A DNA stretch of 64,000 nucleotides. Source: Carnegiea gigantea. Its lineage: Eukaryota > Streptophyta > Magnoliopsida > Caryophyllales > Cactaceae. The first letter of the stretch is position 1; every line of letters starts with the position of its first letter. The stretch covers positions 675,001 to 739,000 of the forward strand of contig JAKOGI010000128.1 in NCBI GenBank assembly GCA_029747015.1, given 5' to 3'. Both the position numbers and the translations under genes were made by a program. The notes under the pieces are model-generated. The model ran no database searches. It was not told where the DNA came from and saw only the letters and a list, made by a program, of their open reading frames with translations. Shown piece after piece: positions 34,081 through 46,200 of the stretch.

Positions 34081-36132
34081 AACCCCAATGCCTTCTCTTG
34101 TTGTTGGTGATGAGCTCATGTGTGGACTAACCCTTGGAGGACTATTACTAAATAAACCTACTTTTGGAAAAGAGTCAAGTGAACTTGGTCAAGCCATAAG
34201 CGACATCACTCTTCGACCTAGTTGGTTGGGCTTATCATGTGATAAATATGTTGAGGTACCTAATGAACTCATGGATGCAAAGGATTTGAGGTACAATACT
34301 TATAAAGAGCTAGAACTTCACATGCAGTAGGCCACTAAGGCCTAGGTTGTCAAAAATGCTATTTCTTTGACTCAAGGGACTCCGTTAATGACTCAAGGAA
34401 GTCTGGTGTTAAAAATCTTCCTAGGCCTATGACAATTTGGGGCATTTAAAAGGGCCTAAGTAAATTAAATTTGGTAGCAAGGCAAATAGTAGTGATAAAC
34501 AAGGAATGTAGACAATTATCCTCTAAAGTTGCTTTATAGTTATTTTTTTAGTTTTAGCTGATATGCCTACTTTAACTCTCAATTTGGGAGGGCAAATAGG
34601 ATCCAGTTTTTACAAAATAAACATAGATGGATAGTCTCAGATGTATTTTTTTTCTAAGAAGCTATGGATTGGTGTCACATCCTAGGTATCAAGCGAGTTA
34701 TGAAGCTCAAACTGGGAAAGAGTCATCGTAGGTTTGGGTATGCACTATTTGACCATGATTTTCATTGGGCCACTAGATGGGTTTATCTAGAAGTTAATAT
34801 TTTATAGCTAGTTGGTGAACACTTCCATTGAATTTCCTTTTAAAGATCTCCCCTCACTTAAGATGGTGGAGGATGCCACCAATGTAGAATATGTGCAGCA
34901 ATTTCCATTTTGCTTTTTTTTAATTGTATAACTTGCTAGAACTTCATTTGTTTTCCTTATAGTTTTATTTACTATTACAAAGCTTAAAGATGAGGGCACC
35001 TATTATGCAATGCCTTGATCCCTTGTATTATTTCTATATTTGGATTATTGAATGAAAAAGCTTGATATTTGTTACCTCTTTATAAAAATCTCATTTGCTT
35101 TATCTATCTTAGAGAGTAGTGATTCTGAATCTTCCCTTTACTTCAATATTTGGTACTTAGGCTTTATAATGTTGACTGGTGGGTTGATTATTCTCGGTGG
35201 TGGCTTAGCCTTTATCTTAGACACATCTTCTTTTACTTATTGGTGATTCTTGTTTTTACAAATCAAAAACCTCTAAATTTATTTGCTTTGGGTTTAGTCT
35301 TTACTTGGAATTATAATCTTATTTTGGGATTGATCTATGAATTGCTACTCTTATGGGTTCCTTCCTTGGTTGTTCTTGTGGGTCTTTGCTCGTACGCTAT
35401 CTCTAGGATGACCATCTATAAATCCTATGTCTTTATTTGGGTAAGAGTATTTTCTCTTGCTTCATTCCCCAAGACACTTTTCTGAGGGAACTACATAAAG
35501 TGTGCAAAAGAAGCTTCCTCATACTTGTTTGCTTTGGGAACAACAACCCATTACAGAGCCAAGCCCATGCACCATTGACTTTTATCACAAAAGGTGCAGA
35601 TGATAGTCCTTAGTGAGGGAAATTGTGCATCGCTTTAAACAAATTCCCAAGGTGAACGGGTGATAGTAAGCATGACTGTAGGCAGACATCAATAATCCTT
35701 TGCAATTGTCTAAATATTGCATGATTTTATTTAATTGTGGCTTAATTTGTTATTTCTTCATTTAAATTTGCAAGTGATGTTGCAAAATCATACTGGAATT
35801 TTTACTGATCATATATTAGACTTAAAATCAACGTGAAAATTTATGTTGATGTTCTTAGCTCTAAAAAGAAGAAAACTGATGGGTAAGCAAATGATGATCA
35901 TAACTCCCATTTCTTATGTTGAGTCAATATAAAAATTTGACCATCCAAACATATCACCTACCTACTAAAAAAATCTTATGTAGTATGACAACTCTAAATC
36001 ATTGAAGATGCCCATTATATGTTGCTACTATAGAATTTTACATTTCTCAATGTGAAAGAATGTTGGACTTGGTAATGACCATACAATCTTTTCATTTGAT
36101 TGATAACGTCACGAAAATTAAGAAAAAAGAGG
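34081..36132. other. Unassigned region, no convincing gene
   Basis: About 2 kb between the long LTR and the next element. Open frames at 34073-34330, 35052-35246 and 35150-35485 (+) and 34808-34999 (-) are short, overlap or are hydrophobic because of T-rich DNA, and show no domain that I recognise. The frame 34073-34330 has the most protein-like composition, but its first codons lie inside the LTR end, so an ATG start there is not credible. Confidence 0.4.
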
Positions 36133-37237
36133 TGTAAGGATCCTCTTCCCTGAGGATGCGATCCCCTATGAATGGTCGGGCTTGGGTGCTAGATAATTTT
36201 AAACTTTTTTAGAAAATTAATTTATTTATTTCTTTTTACTGTTTTATTGAAAGTCAGGCAGAACTAGCCACTGAATGATAAGGGAATGGGCCTAGGGCCT
36301 AACTAGAGAACTTGGTCAGGTTCCTTGGGCACGACCAGGTCTAATCCCTTGTGATTGGGCCCTAGTAGTCTCTTTAGCATGACCCAGAATCTCGGTGTAA
36401 GTCTGATCTATGAACCCAGGGATCATTGGTCAGATCAGACTCCCTAATTCTAGTTGACCTAGATTCCATTGCCATGGTTTGAATCTGTTTTCCCAAGTCT
36501 AGTAGTAAAATATTAGTCATTAACTAAATAGAGTCATTAGTGATTTTCAAGAAAAGTTACAAACCATGACACCTTTTAAAGTAAATGATACCGATAGGGA
36601 CACCGAAGGGACGTCGAAGGGACAAATTGGAGCTCAATCATTCTATAACACATATGTGTAATGATTTAGGACTATTCACACAATCAAGGCACTATTCATA
36701 TAATTAAGGCACAATATCATCCAAATGAGCAAAAAAGGTAAAAATTGTTCAAATTGTTATAGCAGTCGCAGATAAAACTATCTTAAAAGATTACATCTTT
36801 GCCAACCTGTAATCAGCTGAATTTCATAAGAGAAATGGTAAAGAGAAAAGGAGAAAAGGATATAAAATGCATCCTTTAGATAACCCTATCTGAATCTTTT
36901 AGGAACCCAACTGAAGGCGGTTTATAAAACTGATGTGATTTCCCACTCCTAACACTATCTCTATATTTAAGACTATCTTGGTATATGAGAACTACAATTA
37001 ATTAGTAAAAACTAATTTAATTAGGCCCAACTTTCTAGTTGGCATTAAATTCTGTTTGACTCAGCCCAGTAGGAATAGGTTTCGGCTAAAAGAAGAAGGG
37101 AACCCAGGTGGGCTCATTTCTATTTCCTCTCTATCTATTTCTAGACTATCAATTGTGGGGCCCTTAAACATTTAAACGTGATTATTGATTTCATCATCAA
37201 GATAATTAAAATAGAGTTCCATTTTTGTACATCTACA
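36133..37237 (-). repeat. 3' LTR of the left gag-only element
   Basis: Read on the minus strand it starts TGTAGATG next to a polypurine tract and ends CCTTACA at 36133. It shares these ends and several internal blocks with 52268-54196 in the opposite orientation, for example AGGGGATCGCATCCTC against AAGGGATCACACCTCG near the ends. It is about 0.8 kb shorter than the partner, so it has lost internal sequence. Confidence 0.65.
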
Positions 37238-37240
37238 GTT

Positions 37241-37254
37241 ATCCCCCACTTTGG
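37241..37254 (-). other. Polypurine tract of the left element
   Basis: The minus strand reads CCAAAGTGGGGGAT and AAC before the LTR; the right copy has CAAAGTGGAGGC and TAAC at 52252-52267. Confidence 0.75.
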
Positions 37255-37379
37255 TTGAGCCAGGGTACGATGAAGGTCAAAGCAAATAGTTGCTTCGTGT
37301 AATGGTTTGTGTGGCTGTAATGATATAGGATCCGCATCTGACTGCGAAGGCACTTAATGCAATTTATTCTTCATTTAGC

Positions 37380-37803
37380 TAATTAGTAGAATTCCTTGTC
37401 GCTGGAGTAGCAAAGCTCCTTGTCGATCCGCCAAACTTATGAATTCCCTGTTTCGCTAGAGTAGCGAACCTCCCTCCTGGTTAAGCAAAATTCTATATCT
37501 TTAGAATAGCAGACTTTCTCGTCGATCAAGTAAACTTATGAATTCCTATTTCGCTGAAGTAGCAGACTTCTCTGCCGATCGAGTTGATTTCCATGTCACT
37601 AGAGTAATGGACCTCTTTGCCTATTGAGCAATTTTGTGAATTCCCCATTTCGCTAAAGTAGCGGAGTTCCCTGTTGTCGAGCAAATTTTCATGTCATTAG
37701 TGTAGCGGACCTCCTCTCCAGTCAAGCAGATTTCCATGTCACTGGAGTGGCAGACCCCCTTGCTGGTCAAGCAAATTTCCATATCGCTGGAGTAGGAGAC
37801 CTC
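37380..37803 (-). repeat. Minisatellite, left part (about 9 units)
   Basis: Units of about 46 bp share a core like GCTGGAGTAGCGGACCTCCT and end in GTCGAGCA-ATTT. The array breaks at 37803 and resumes at 42666 after the LINE, so both parts were one array of about 21 units. Confidence 0.85.
37790..37803. other. Target-site duplication of the LINE, left copy
   Basis: GAGTAGGAGACCTC here matches GAGTACGAGACCTC at 42666-42679 with one difference. Confidence 0.7.
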
Positions 37804-39330
37804 TGATTGTCATATGGGACATGGGCCTCTCTCTCTCCCCAGGTCCCATCAGTACTTGCTACGCACAGAACGGCCGTCTTGAGCCCCACCCTCTGGTGGC
37901 CGCTAGCCGTTACTTCCACCGACAGCCAGCATCGCTTCAGGGACACCGGCCAGCATCTTGCTGGCAGCGCTCGGCCCCGTTTACTCTGCGGGACTTCCAA
38001 TCGACCGAAGTTTCTTCCATTAGCAGGGGACATTAGAGGTAGTGGGTCAGCAGATGGCGGTTAAAGGCCATACCCCTTCGGCCACGACCGGTGCGTCCCC
38101 CCTAGGTGAGGTTACCGGCGAGTTCTTTCCACTTCTCCACCCCCAGTTTTATTTTTGGCCAGTAAACCCTGCTTGCCGCCACATCAATCCGGCGAAGGCT
38201 CCTTGCTTGCCACTGGCGCTAGCACCAGCACCACCTCGAGCTGGCGCTAGATCCTGCCATCCTGTGCTGCGGACCAGTACGGTTGCTTGGTTAGCATCAT
38301 GGGAGCAGTGCAGTCTCTATTTCATTCGCCTCTTTCATCACTCTAAGCCTAATACTCCATTGTAAGTTCTTTTCCCCTTGGGTCAGCTCTGAGGCTTGAT
38401 TTAACGCAAATTTTGTCAATTTTATCTTATTACTGTATTGCTAGTGTTATTACTATTGCTATTTAGATCATTTATTACTGTATTGCTAGTGTTATTTTTA
38501 TTATCACTGTTATTATTAGTAGTAGTATTATTATTGCTTACTGTTTGTTAACGCTTGTCCTATGGCGCATTTAGCTAAGTTTGGTAGTATTGCGTACTGT
38601 TTTGCTCGCTATTTCTAGCCTCTTACGCTTATATTAGTGTTTTATTATTATAGTCATCTCTAGTTTTATTGTATTATTCATAGTATTTATTAGTAGAAAC
38701 TCTCTCTTTTATTATTACCTTAGGATTGTTTTACTAAGCACATTGTGTATTATATTATTTTATTACTGTTATTTGCGCAATCATTCTCTTTTGAATAGTT
38801 GTGCATTCTTGCCAAGTAGTTTTCTAGTCTTGTTAACTAATTTTATTGACCATCCTAGTTTACGTCATTTTGCCTTTTAGTTTCAATACTTTCTCATTTC
38901 CTATTAGTTCGGCCCAACTAGTGATTACTTTAGTGTGATTTTATTCATTTACTGCCTTATTACACGTAAGTGCAAACATTTTTATTATTAGTAGTAGTAT
39001 CTATTATTTACTCCCTTTATTTTATTACCATTATTATTAAGCAAGGCTATTGGATCATTGTGTTTACTCATTCATTCTTTTTGACTAGTTGTGTATTCTT
39101 GTCAAGCAGATTCCTAGTCTTGTTAACTAATTTTGTTTTTCTAGTTAGTGTCTCTTTACCTTTTGGTTTCAGTACTTTGTTCTTTTCCTATTGGTTGGGC
39201 CTACCCAATTATTCTTTTGGTGTGTTTTAATTGTTTAATCCCTCATTACTGTTGAGTGCAAACTCATTTTATTATTAGCAATAGTATCTATTATTGGTGT
39301 CATTGGGGTTGGTATTGGTAGCTTAAGCTA
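37804..39330 (+). other. 5' region of the LINE
   Basis: Bases 37820-38390 are GC- and CpG-rich, unlike the surrounding DNA, and contain overlapping open frames on both strands that I do not accept as genes. From 38400 to 39300 the sequence is T-rich with ATT runs and holds a 290-bp tandem duplication. In LINEs this part usually carries the internal promoter; that is an inference here. Confidence 0.6.
38760..39300. repeat. 290-bp imperfect tandem duplication in the LINE 5' region
   Basis: GTGCATTCTTGCCAAGTAG at 38801 and GTGTATTCTTGTCAAGCAG at 39091 anchor the two copies. Both then share CTAGTCTTGTTAACTAATTT and, near the end, AGTGCAAAC, TTTTATTATTAG and TAGTATCTATTATT. Confidence 0.75.
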
Positions 39331-40143
39331 GTGGCGAGCAATGTAGTCGCTTCAACCTGTCCTCCGGGAGAAAATGGGAGTAAGAGGGGTGTAGGGTTTC
39401 AGAAAGTGCGCCTAGCATCTTGGAATATTGGGTCACCTACTGGTAAGTCAACAGAATTACTTAAATTTTTGCATAGACGTAGGATCAGCATAACATGTGT
39501 GCAAGAGACTAAATGGGTGGGGGCTAAAGCTAGAGAAGTTGATGGGAATAAGTTGTGGTATTCGGGTTCAAGTAAGGTGAGAAATGGAGTTGCTATTTTG
39601 GTTGATAAGGAGTTAGTCGACTTTGTTGTTGAAGTGAGGCGTAAAAGTGATCGAATTATGGCCATTAAGGTAGTGGTGGGTTCGAAAATCCTTAATCTGG
39701 TTAGTGTTTATGCACCCTAAATAGGTTTGCCGAATGATATTAAGAAGAAATTTTGGGAGGATTTGAACATGGTCATTAAGGACGTACCTCAGAGCGAGAA
39801 ACTTTTCGTAGGAGGAGGTTTTAATAGCCATATTGGTATCAAAGCCGACAGGTATGATAGGGCTCACGGAGGTTTTGGCTATGGGGAGAGAAACAATGAA
39901 GGGGTTTTCGTCTTAGACTTTGCAGTAGCCTATGATTTGTTGGTGGCACACTCCTTTTTTAAGAAGAAGAAGGATCACTTGGTGACCTTTAGGAGTAGTC
40001 CCATAAAGACTCAAATTGATTACTTCGTGATTAGGGTAGATAGCATAAGGTTTTGTAAGGATTGTAAGGTGATACCAAGTGAGTATTTAGGAACTCAACA
40101 TAGATTGCTAGTGTTAGATGTGGAGCTTAAATGTTCAAAATAG
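39331..40143 (+). pseudogene. LINE apurinic/apyrimidinic endonuclease domain
   Basis: Blocks of the EEP endonuclease family run in one frame: LASWNIGSPTGKS, ITCVQETKWVG (the catalytic Glu), ILNLVSVYAP, KLFVGGGFNSHIG (normally GDFN; the Asp is Gly), and a final LGTQHRLLVLDV (normally a SDH or QHR box before the strand). The enzyme nicks target DNA so that RT can prime there. A TAA at 39718 interrupts the frame. A TAG at 40141 ends the domain stretch. Confidence 0.85.
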
Positions 40144-40203
40144 AAGAGGAGGAGTGCTGGGAAGGCTAGAGTTAAGTAGTGGAATTTTACTAGGGAGAAT
40201 GCT

Positions 40204-40734
40204 ATGAAGTTAGCAGAGAGGATTTCTAAAGGAGTTTGGAAGAAGGTAGAGGATACAGATACAATGTGGGTAGCAATGGCAAAATGTATTCGAAGGTCGA
40301 CTAAGGAAATCCTTAGTACATCTAGAAGAGGTGGAAACAAAATAAAGGAAGCCTGGTGGTGGAATGAGGAGGTAAAAGAGAAAGTCAAGGAGAAAAAAGA
40401 AGCATACGCTGCTTTCACGAATAGCAGAATAGATGAAGAGAAAGTGATTAGTAGAGTTAGATATAAGGCAACAAAGAAGATAGCCAAGAAAGTTGTTACT
40501 ATAGCAAAGAGCACGGCTTATGATAGAATATATCAACAACTGGAGACCAATGAGGGTGAGAAGGAAGTCTTTAAACTAGTGAGGGCTAGAGAAAGAAGAA
40601 CGAGGTATTTGGGTGTCGTGAGGTACATTAAAGATAAAAATGGCAGGGTGCTCTTTGAGGATGTAGAAATCAAGCAGAGATGGCAAATGTACTTTTCTAA
40701 ACTCTTAAATGATGAAATGATGGAAGATTCTTAA
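40204..40734 (+). pseudogene. LINE linker region between endonuclease and RT
   Basis: An uninterrupted 177-codon stretch in the same frame as the endonuclease, strongly basic and helical in composition (for example KEAWWWNEEVKEKVKEKKEA). This linker is typical of plant RTE polyproteins, where WWWN is followed by coiled sequence. TAG codons at 40141 and 40177 precede it and a TAA at 40732 ends it. Confidence 0.75.
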
Positions 40735-40779
40735 AGTAGGAGAAGAGAGAGTACTAAGAGTCAACTTGACCCTCATGTT

Positions 40780-41580
40780 TGTGAACCTATCAGCAAGGAC
40801 GAGATTAAAGAGTCCCTAAGGAATATGTCAAATGGGAAGGCAGAGGGACCAGATCAGATACTGGTGGAAGTGTGGAAGTGTTTGGGTGAAGAGAGATTGA
40901 AGTGGCTAGCAGAGCTTTTCAATGTTATTTTTAGAACTGCTAAGATACTAAAAGAATGGAGGTTTTGTACAGTCATCCCATTGTACAAGAACAAAGGTGA
41001 TATTCAGGACTGTAATAATTATAGAGGTATAAAGTTACTGAGTCACCATAAAGTTGTGGGAGAGGGTGATTGAGAAAAGGTTGCGGAAGGATATTTCGAT
41101 AATAGAGAACCAATTTGGTTTTATACCTGGCAGGTTGACCACAGAGGCGATTTACCTCCTTAGAAGGTTCATGAGATTGTACAGAGATAGAAAGGTAGAT
41201 CTTCATATGGTGTTCATTGATTTGGAAAAAGTATATGATAGAATTCTGCATGAGCTGTTATGAAGATGCTTGGAAAAGAAAGGAGTGTCGGTGTATATTC
41301 GACTTATTAAGGATATGTATGAGAGAGATAAGACTAGTGTTAGGATACCAGGAGGGGTTACCAACGACTTCTACATTGGTATGGGCCTGCATTAGGGTTC
41401 CGCTTTAAACCCTTTTCTTTTCACTCTAGTTATGGATGAACTTACAAAAGGGATTCAAGATGAGTTATCTTAGTGTATGTTATTCGCCGATGATATTATT
41501 CTTGTTGATGAGACCAAGGAAGGAGTTAATAGAAAACTGGAGCGATGGAAACATACACTGGAGTTTAGAGGCTTTAGAAT
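40780..41580 (+). pseudogene. LINE reverse transcriptase domain
   Basis: It starts in the same frame with SNGKAEGPDQILVEVWK, EWRFCTVIPLYKNKGD and NNYRGIKLL. A frameshift at about 41055-41070 leads to ENQFGFIPGRLTTEAI and MVFIDLEKVYDRI (the first catalytic Asp is kept). Three in-frame stops follow: TGA at 41262, TAG just before GSALNPFLFTLVMDEL, and TAG before [13 protein letters not shown], where the catalytic FADD box is intact. All three stops can be explained by one transition from TGG or CAG. Confidence 0.9.
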
Positions 41581-42255
41581 TCGTAGATCGAAGACTATAC
41601 CTTTTTTGCTGTTTTAGTGGAAGGGAAGATGCGAGGGGCCAAGTCGCCATTAAGGGGATGCAGATGACAAAGGTCGAGAAGTTTAAATATCTAGGCTCGA
41701 TCATGCATCACGAAGGGACATTGACGCAGATATTAGCCATCGCATAAAAGTGGGCTGGAAAAAATGGAAGTATGCTTTAGTTTGCTGTGTGATAAGAGAA
41801 TGCCTGTAGGATTAAAAGGCAAAGTTTATTGTATAGTAGTTAGACCTGTTGTGTTATATGGATTGGAGTGTTGGCCTATAAAGAAGACTCAGCTTCAAAG
41901 GTTAATGGTAGCAGAGATGAGGATGATTGGATGGATATGTGGTTATACGAGAATGGATATAATTAGTAATGGAGTGATCAGAGGCTTAGTTAAAGTGGTT
42001 CCCATCGAAGATAAGTTAAGAGAAATAAGACTCAGATGGTTAGCCATGTGAAAAGGAGTGTGGATGCTCCAGCGAGAAGATGTGAGAGCATTGACATTTC
42101 CAAAGGTAAAAGAAGAAAGGGATGACCAAAAAAGAGTTTGGACAAGGTAATTAGAGAGGACTTGAAAGTTATAGGGTTCACAGAGGACATGGCTCAAGAT
42201 AAGAGACTATGGTGGGATAGGATTAAGATCTTAGATCACAGAGAGTTGGCCTTGT
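41581..42255 (+). pseudogene. LINE C-terminal region
   Basis: Blocks in changing frames: KVEKFKYLGSIMHHEGTL, VVRPVVLYGLECWPIKKTQL, MIGWICGYTRMD, and KLREIRLRWLAM followed by a stop. In RTE and related plant LINEs this part follows the RT palm and ends the polyprotein. No zinc finger is visible. Confidence 0.8.
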
Positions 42256-42665
42256 AGTTGTCACTCAGTCGCAGTAAAGTGGTTTTGGTTGTGGTATTTT
42301 TCGTATGTCATGTTTGCATGCAGGTAGTCCATGCGTTTGGGGAGAAACATTATTTGTCTACCTCTATTTGTTAAAGTACGGTATCTTCCTCTGCCTTGTT
42401 GCACTTATGTTTGCATAGATACTGCCACCAGATTATTTGCTATTCCTTTGTTCATTCTCTGTGACTTATCCTTAGTTTTTCTCCATAAAATGTTTTCAGA
42501 AAATCCTTCTTCTATAAAATGTGTTCATAAAATCTTGTTTGCATGGGTCTCTTAAAATCAGCCTCTCTACGGGCAGGATTGCCGGTAGAGGTATGGTTGC
42601 CTACACCTGGATCTCCCTAGACCCTGCGAAAGCGGGACCTACACTGGGAGTTGCTGTTGTTGTTC
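42256..42665 (+). other. 3' untranslated end of the LINE
   Basis: It ends with GGTAGAGGTATGGTTGCC, a GC-rich hairpin (GACCCTGCGAAAGCGGGACC) and the tail GTTGCTGTTGTTGTT, a pattern common to plant RTE elements and presumably recognised by the RT. Confidence 0.8.
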
Positions 42666-43245
42666 GAGTACGAGACCTCCTTGTCGCTCGAGCAAATTTG
42701 TGAATTCCCCGTTTCACTGGAGTGGTAGACCTCCTTGGTGGTCGAGCCGATTTTTATTTCGCTGGAGTAGCGGACCTCCTTGTCAGTCGTGTAGATTTCC
42801 GTTTCGCTGGAGTAGCAGACCTCCTTTCTGGTTGAGCAGATTTTTGAATTCCCTATTTTGCTAGAGTAGCGGACCTCCTTGCCGATTGAGGAGATTTCCA
42901 TTTCACTGGAGTAGCAAACTTCCTTGCTGGTTGAGCAGATTTTCATGTCACTGGAGTAGCGGACCTCCTTAACGGTCGAGCAAATTTGTGAATTCTCGTT
43001 TCACTGGAGTAGCGGAACTCTTTATCGGTCGAGCATATTTCCATGTTGCTAGAGTAGCCGACCTCCTTGCCAGTCGAGCAAATTTACGAATTCCCCATTT
43101 CATGGGAGCAGCGAACCTCTTTGCTAGTCGACCAGATTTCCATATTGCTGGAGTAGCAAACCTTCTTGTTGGCCGAGCAAACTTATGATTTTTTTTATTT
43201 CCTTTATACCGCTAGAGTAGCTAATCTTTTTGTTGATCAAGAGGA
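42666..43245 (-). repeat. Minisatellite, right part (about 12 units)
   Basis: This continues the array at 37380-37803. Units are 45 or 54 bp on the minus strand, so a frame stays open for 110 codons (42946-42617), reading repeats of a KEV-X-YSSE peptide. Its last codons, after the SYS block, run into the LINE tail, so this is not a real gene end. Confidence 0.85.
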
Positions 43246-46200
43246 TTTCATCGACGAGATGTCGGAATTGTTAGTTTTAGCTTCTGACTTGGATGAATAC
43301 CTTCGTAAATATTCTATTTTCTATATGCACATCCTGGATATTCATTTGCTTCTTCTTTGAATATTTTTAAATACGGTCATAGGTATTCTATTCTTTCCTC
43401 TTAAAATTGCATACTTTGCCTTGGATACTCATGGATGCATAGTAGCCTTTGGATCCCCTTTGCTTTGGCTTCATCATCTTTGTTAATTTTCAAGAGAAAC
43501 ACAACCATGTGATGGTGAGAATCTAGCTAGGTTCGTTGACCACCTTCATTGCTTTGGCTCTTTCCCCTTTGCTTGTATAGTTGTGTTCTTCTGATGTTTG
43601 TGAGTTCCCATGCACATAGAGATCTCGACCGGCTCCTAAGGCTTGTTTTCTTTGCTTGTTTTTTTTTTTAATTTTTGCTTGAGTGTTTGGCTCTTTGTGG
43701 TAAGGAAGCCTGACGATTTGTGGCTAAATCCCTGACAATTGGTGGCATATGAGCCTAAAAACTTATAGCCAGATCCCTCTGAACTTAGCAATGGTTAGGC
43801 CAGAAACCTATTAGCCAGACCTTTGAAGAGCTGTAGCCATTTTTCTATGAACTTGTTGGTGATTGAGCCCGAAGATTAATCCTTGAGGATTGCATGGCAT
43901 GAGATATTGAGATGTTAAACCTTCATCTTTTGACCTTTTTTCTCTTTTAGGCTTTGAAGTCATCTCCTTCTAATAAGATACTGGTGAATGATAAGATGTC
44001 ATGGACATTAAGGCGTCCTTTTTTGTCCACATGCCCTCTATAGCTAGATTCTCTTTAACTTGAGTAGCTGACAGGGTTGGTATCTTGGGCAATGGTGCTT
44101 GCATAAAGCCTTCTTTAAGGTCAAAGCTCCTACTTTGACAAGGCCTGGTTAAGGTGATAGTCAAAGTATAAATTCTGTGATAGTTATTGATGCTTTCTTA
44201 AATCTTCGATATAGATTCATTGCTAACCAGGGTTGTATGCCCTTTGTGTAGGGTCACCATATAAGCTTATTGCACTCTTCTTCACTCTGGGGTTCCCCAG
44301 TGATCAGAGCAGATGACGGTCTAATACATAGGCTAAAGATCTGTGTATTGATGTTGGTGCACTTGATAGCCTAAGTGAAACTATGCAGAAGGTAACGACT
44401 ATGCAAACTCAGCTGTGCTGACTATGTAGAATTGTGCTGACTATGTGGACATGATTACGATGACTATGCAAACATATGATGACCTAGCCTCGTATGTGTG
44501 CAGGTCTCATACTAGGTTTAAGTCCATTAGATAAGGCTTGATTAAGCTATAGAAGATGACGGGTTAAATGTGGTGCTGTTCTGTTGTTTAGCATGAGGGA
44601 TAAAGAGTGAGGTGACTACTTGGTTAAGCTAGGTCATGGACCCAAGCTACCCTAGGATAGAAAATCTTTCTTTTGAAGGAGGAGTATCCTTTAATTTGGA
44701 TTAAAATGCTCCGGTTCTGAGGAAGCCTCTAATTTTTACTTATTATAACAAAAGTCCTAGATACATGAGAATAATGATGGCCGAAGCTACTTTTTCTAGT
44801 GTTGGTTGGAGTAACCCCCAGTCGAATAGAGTAAATGTGATCCTTATTATGTTACAAGGATATTTTTGCTTGTGCTGCCTAGAGTAGCCACTAGTTTAGT
44901 GTGATGAATTTAGTTAAATGTTTACCATGAAGGAAGCCCTAATTCCTTAGGAAAATATAAGGGAGCCCCTCATATTGTAAAATGGGTGAGTGCCCATATA
45001 GGATGGTTGAGAATACAAAGTGAGTATCTACTTTTGAATTTGCAGTTCATGGTTAAGACCAAGAGTCCTGAATTTTGGAATGGAGGTGGGATTAAAGGCC
45101 ATGATGATTTTCCGAAGGTGGTAAGGTGGGTGAATGGTTCGCCTTTACACGTTTTCAGGTCAACCGCTCTTTATTCTGTCTCTCTTTTAGGGAGACTAGT
45201 GGATTCAATTTAGATGTTGTTTCCAAAAGAAAATTGTCATGACCAGGCCTCAAGGGGGTTACTTACGTATCCAACATGGAATAAGGCTCGTTATAGTTCG
45301 AGGAAAAGAACACGTAGCTTAAATGAGGGGTCTCTAGGAGGACTTTTTTCAGGCAAGCTTCAGGGTTAAGGTGCTAATAGAAAGGAATCAGTATGAAGGC
45401 TCAAACAACCCCTATGAAATCCCTAAGTGTGCATGGGCAAATCAATAATTTCTTTCTTTTCTTATCCTTCTTGTTTTCAAACTCTTTTTGTTCTCTCCGT
45501 CTTCTTTTTTTTCTTTTTTCTTTAGGCAAGACTGTTTGGTCTGTACCTTCTCTTTCTTTTTTTTTTTAATTACTGATTTTTAATGTTGATGCCACCTATG
45601 GCACACTCCCACTCCCTAGTCAGGTCAGATGTGGTTATGAAAGAAACATGCTTACTTGAAGACTCAAAGGGGTTTCAAGTGGCAACTTATCGGGTTTAAT
45701 AAAGGTATTAACGTGGGTTTCCAAAAGCGCCTCCTATTTTCCCTTTTTTAGATGATTGATTGAAATCCTTAGCCTTATTTTGCTCTCTCTCCTTTTGCCT
45801 AGCTTGCCTTCTGGGGTTTTTGAGCTAGCCCCTCTTCTCTCTTTTCTTTTCTTTTTTTTTTCTCTTCTTTTTTTCACCTTGGGTTCGTCATAAGACAAAA
45901 GCATTTTAGAGAAGAGGGATATAAGAATATGTACAAGAACTCATAGAGGAGATGATTTCATTAATAAATGAAGGTTACATCAGACTTGAATTCATGATAG
46001 GAAAGCAAATGATCTATGACTCAACACATGACTATAAGCCATGCAAGACGCATGGGATTACACCATATGTTCTAAATTCAATAGAATTCAAAGCATCTTG
46101 TGTTGAGGCATTTTGGGCTTGAATTCAATTATACTGATTATGTGAATAGATAGGCCCTACTTTTTGCTTGTGTTGTATGAAATGGCTAGAATGTAATCAT

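Larger units (their letters stand above)
37804..42665 (+). mobile_element. RTE-type LINE (non-LTR retrotransposon), full-length but mutated
   Basis: The 4.86-kb unit has a 1.5-kb 5' region, an apurinic endonuclease domain (from about 39400), a reverse transcriptase (about 40780-41580), a C-terminal region (to about 42240) and a 3' end with a GACCCTGCGAAAGCGGGACC hairpin followed by TTGCTGTTGTTGTT. Endonuclease plus RT, no RNase H and a short (TTG)-type tail rather than poly(A) are RTE-clade features. It is flanked by a 14-bp duplication and interrupts the minisatellite. At least five in-frame stops and two frameshifts are present. Confidence 0.9.

Noticed and set aside
34073..34330. 85-codon frame as a host gene
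   Set aside because: Its ATG lies in the LTR end and I recognise no family. It may be a fragment, but there is no evidence beyond the open frame.
35052..35485. Hydrophobic frames resembling a membrane protein
   Set aside because: Two overlapping frames are equally hydrophobic because the DNA is T-rich; no conserved motif or gene structure.
37767..38365. Several overlapping frames on both strands in GC-rich DNA
   Set aside because: GC-rich sequence has few stops; the frames conflict with each other and lie in the LINE 5' region.
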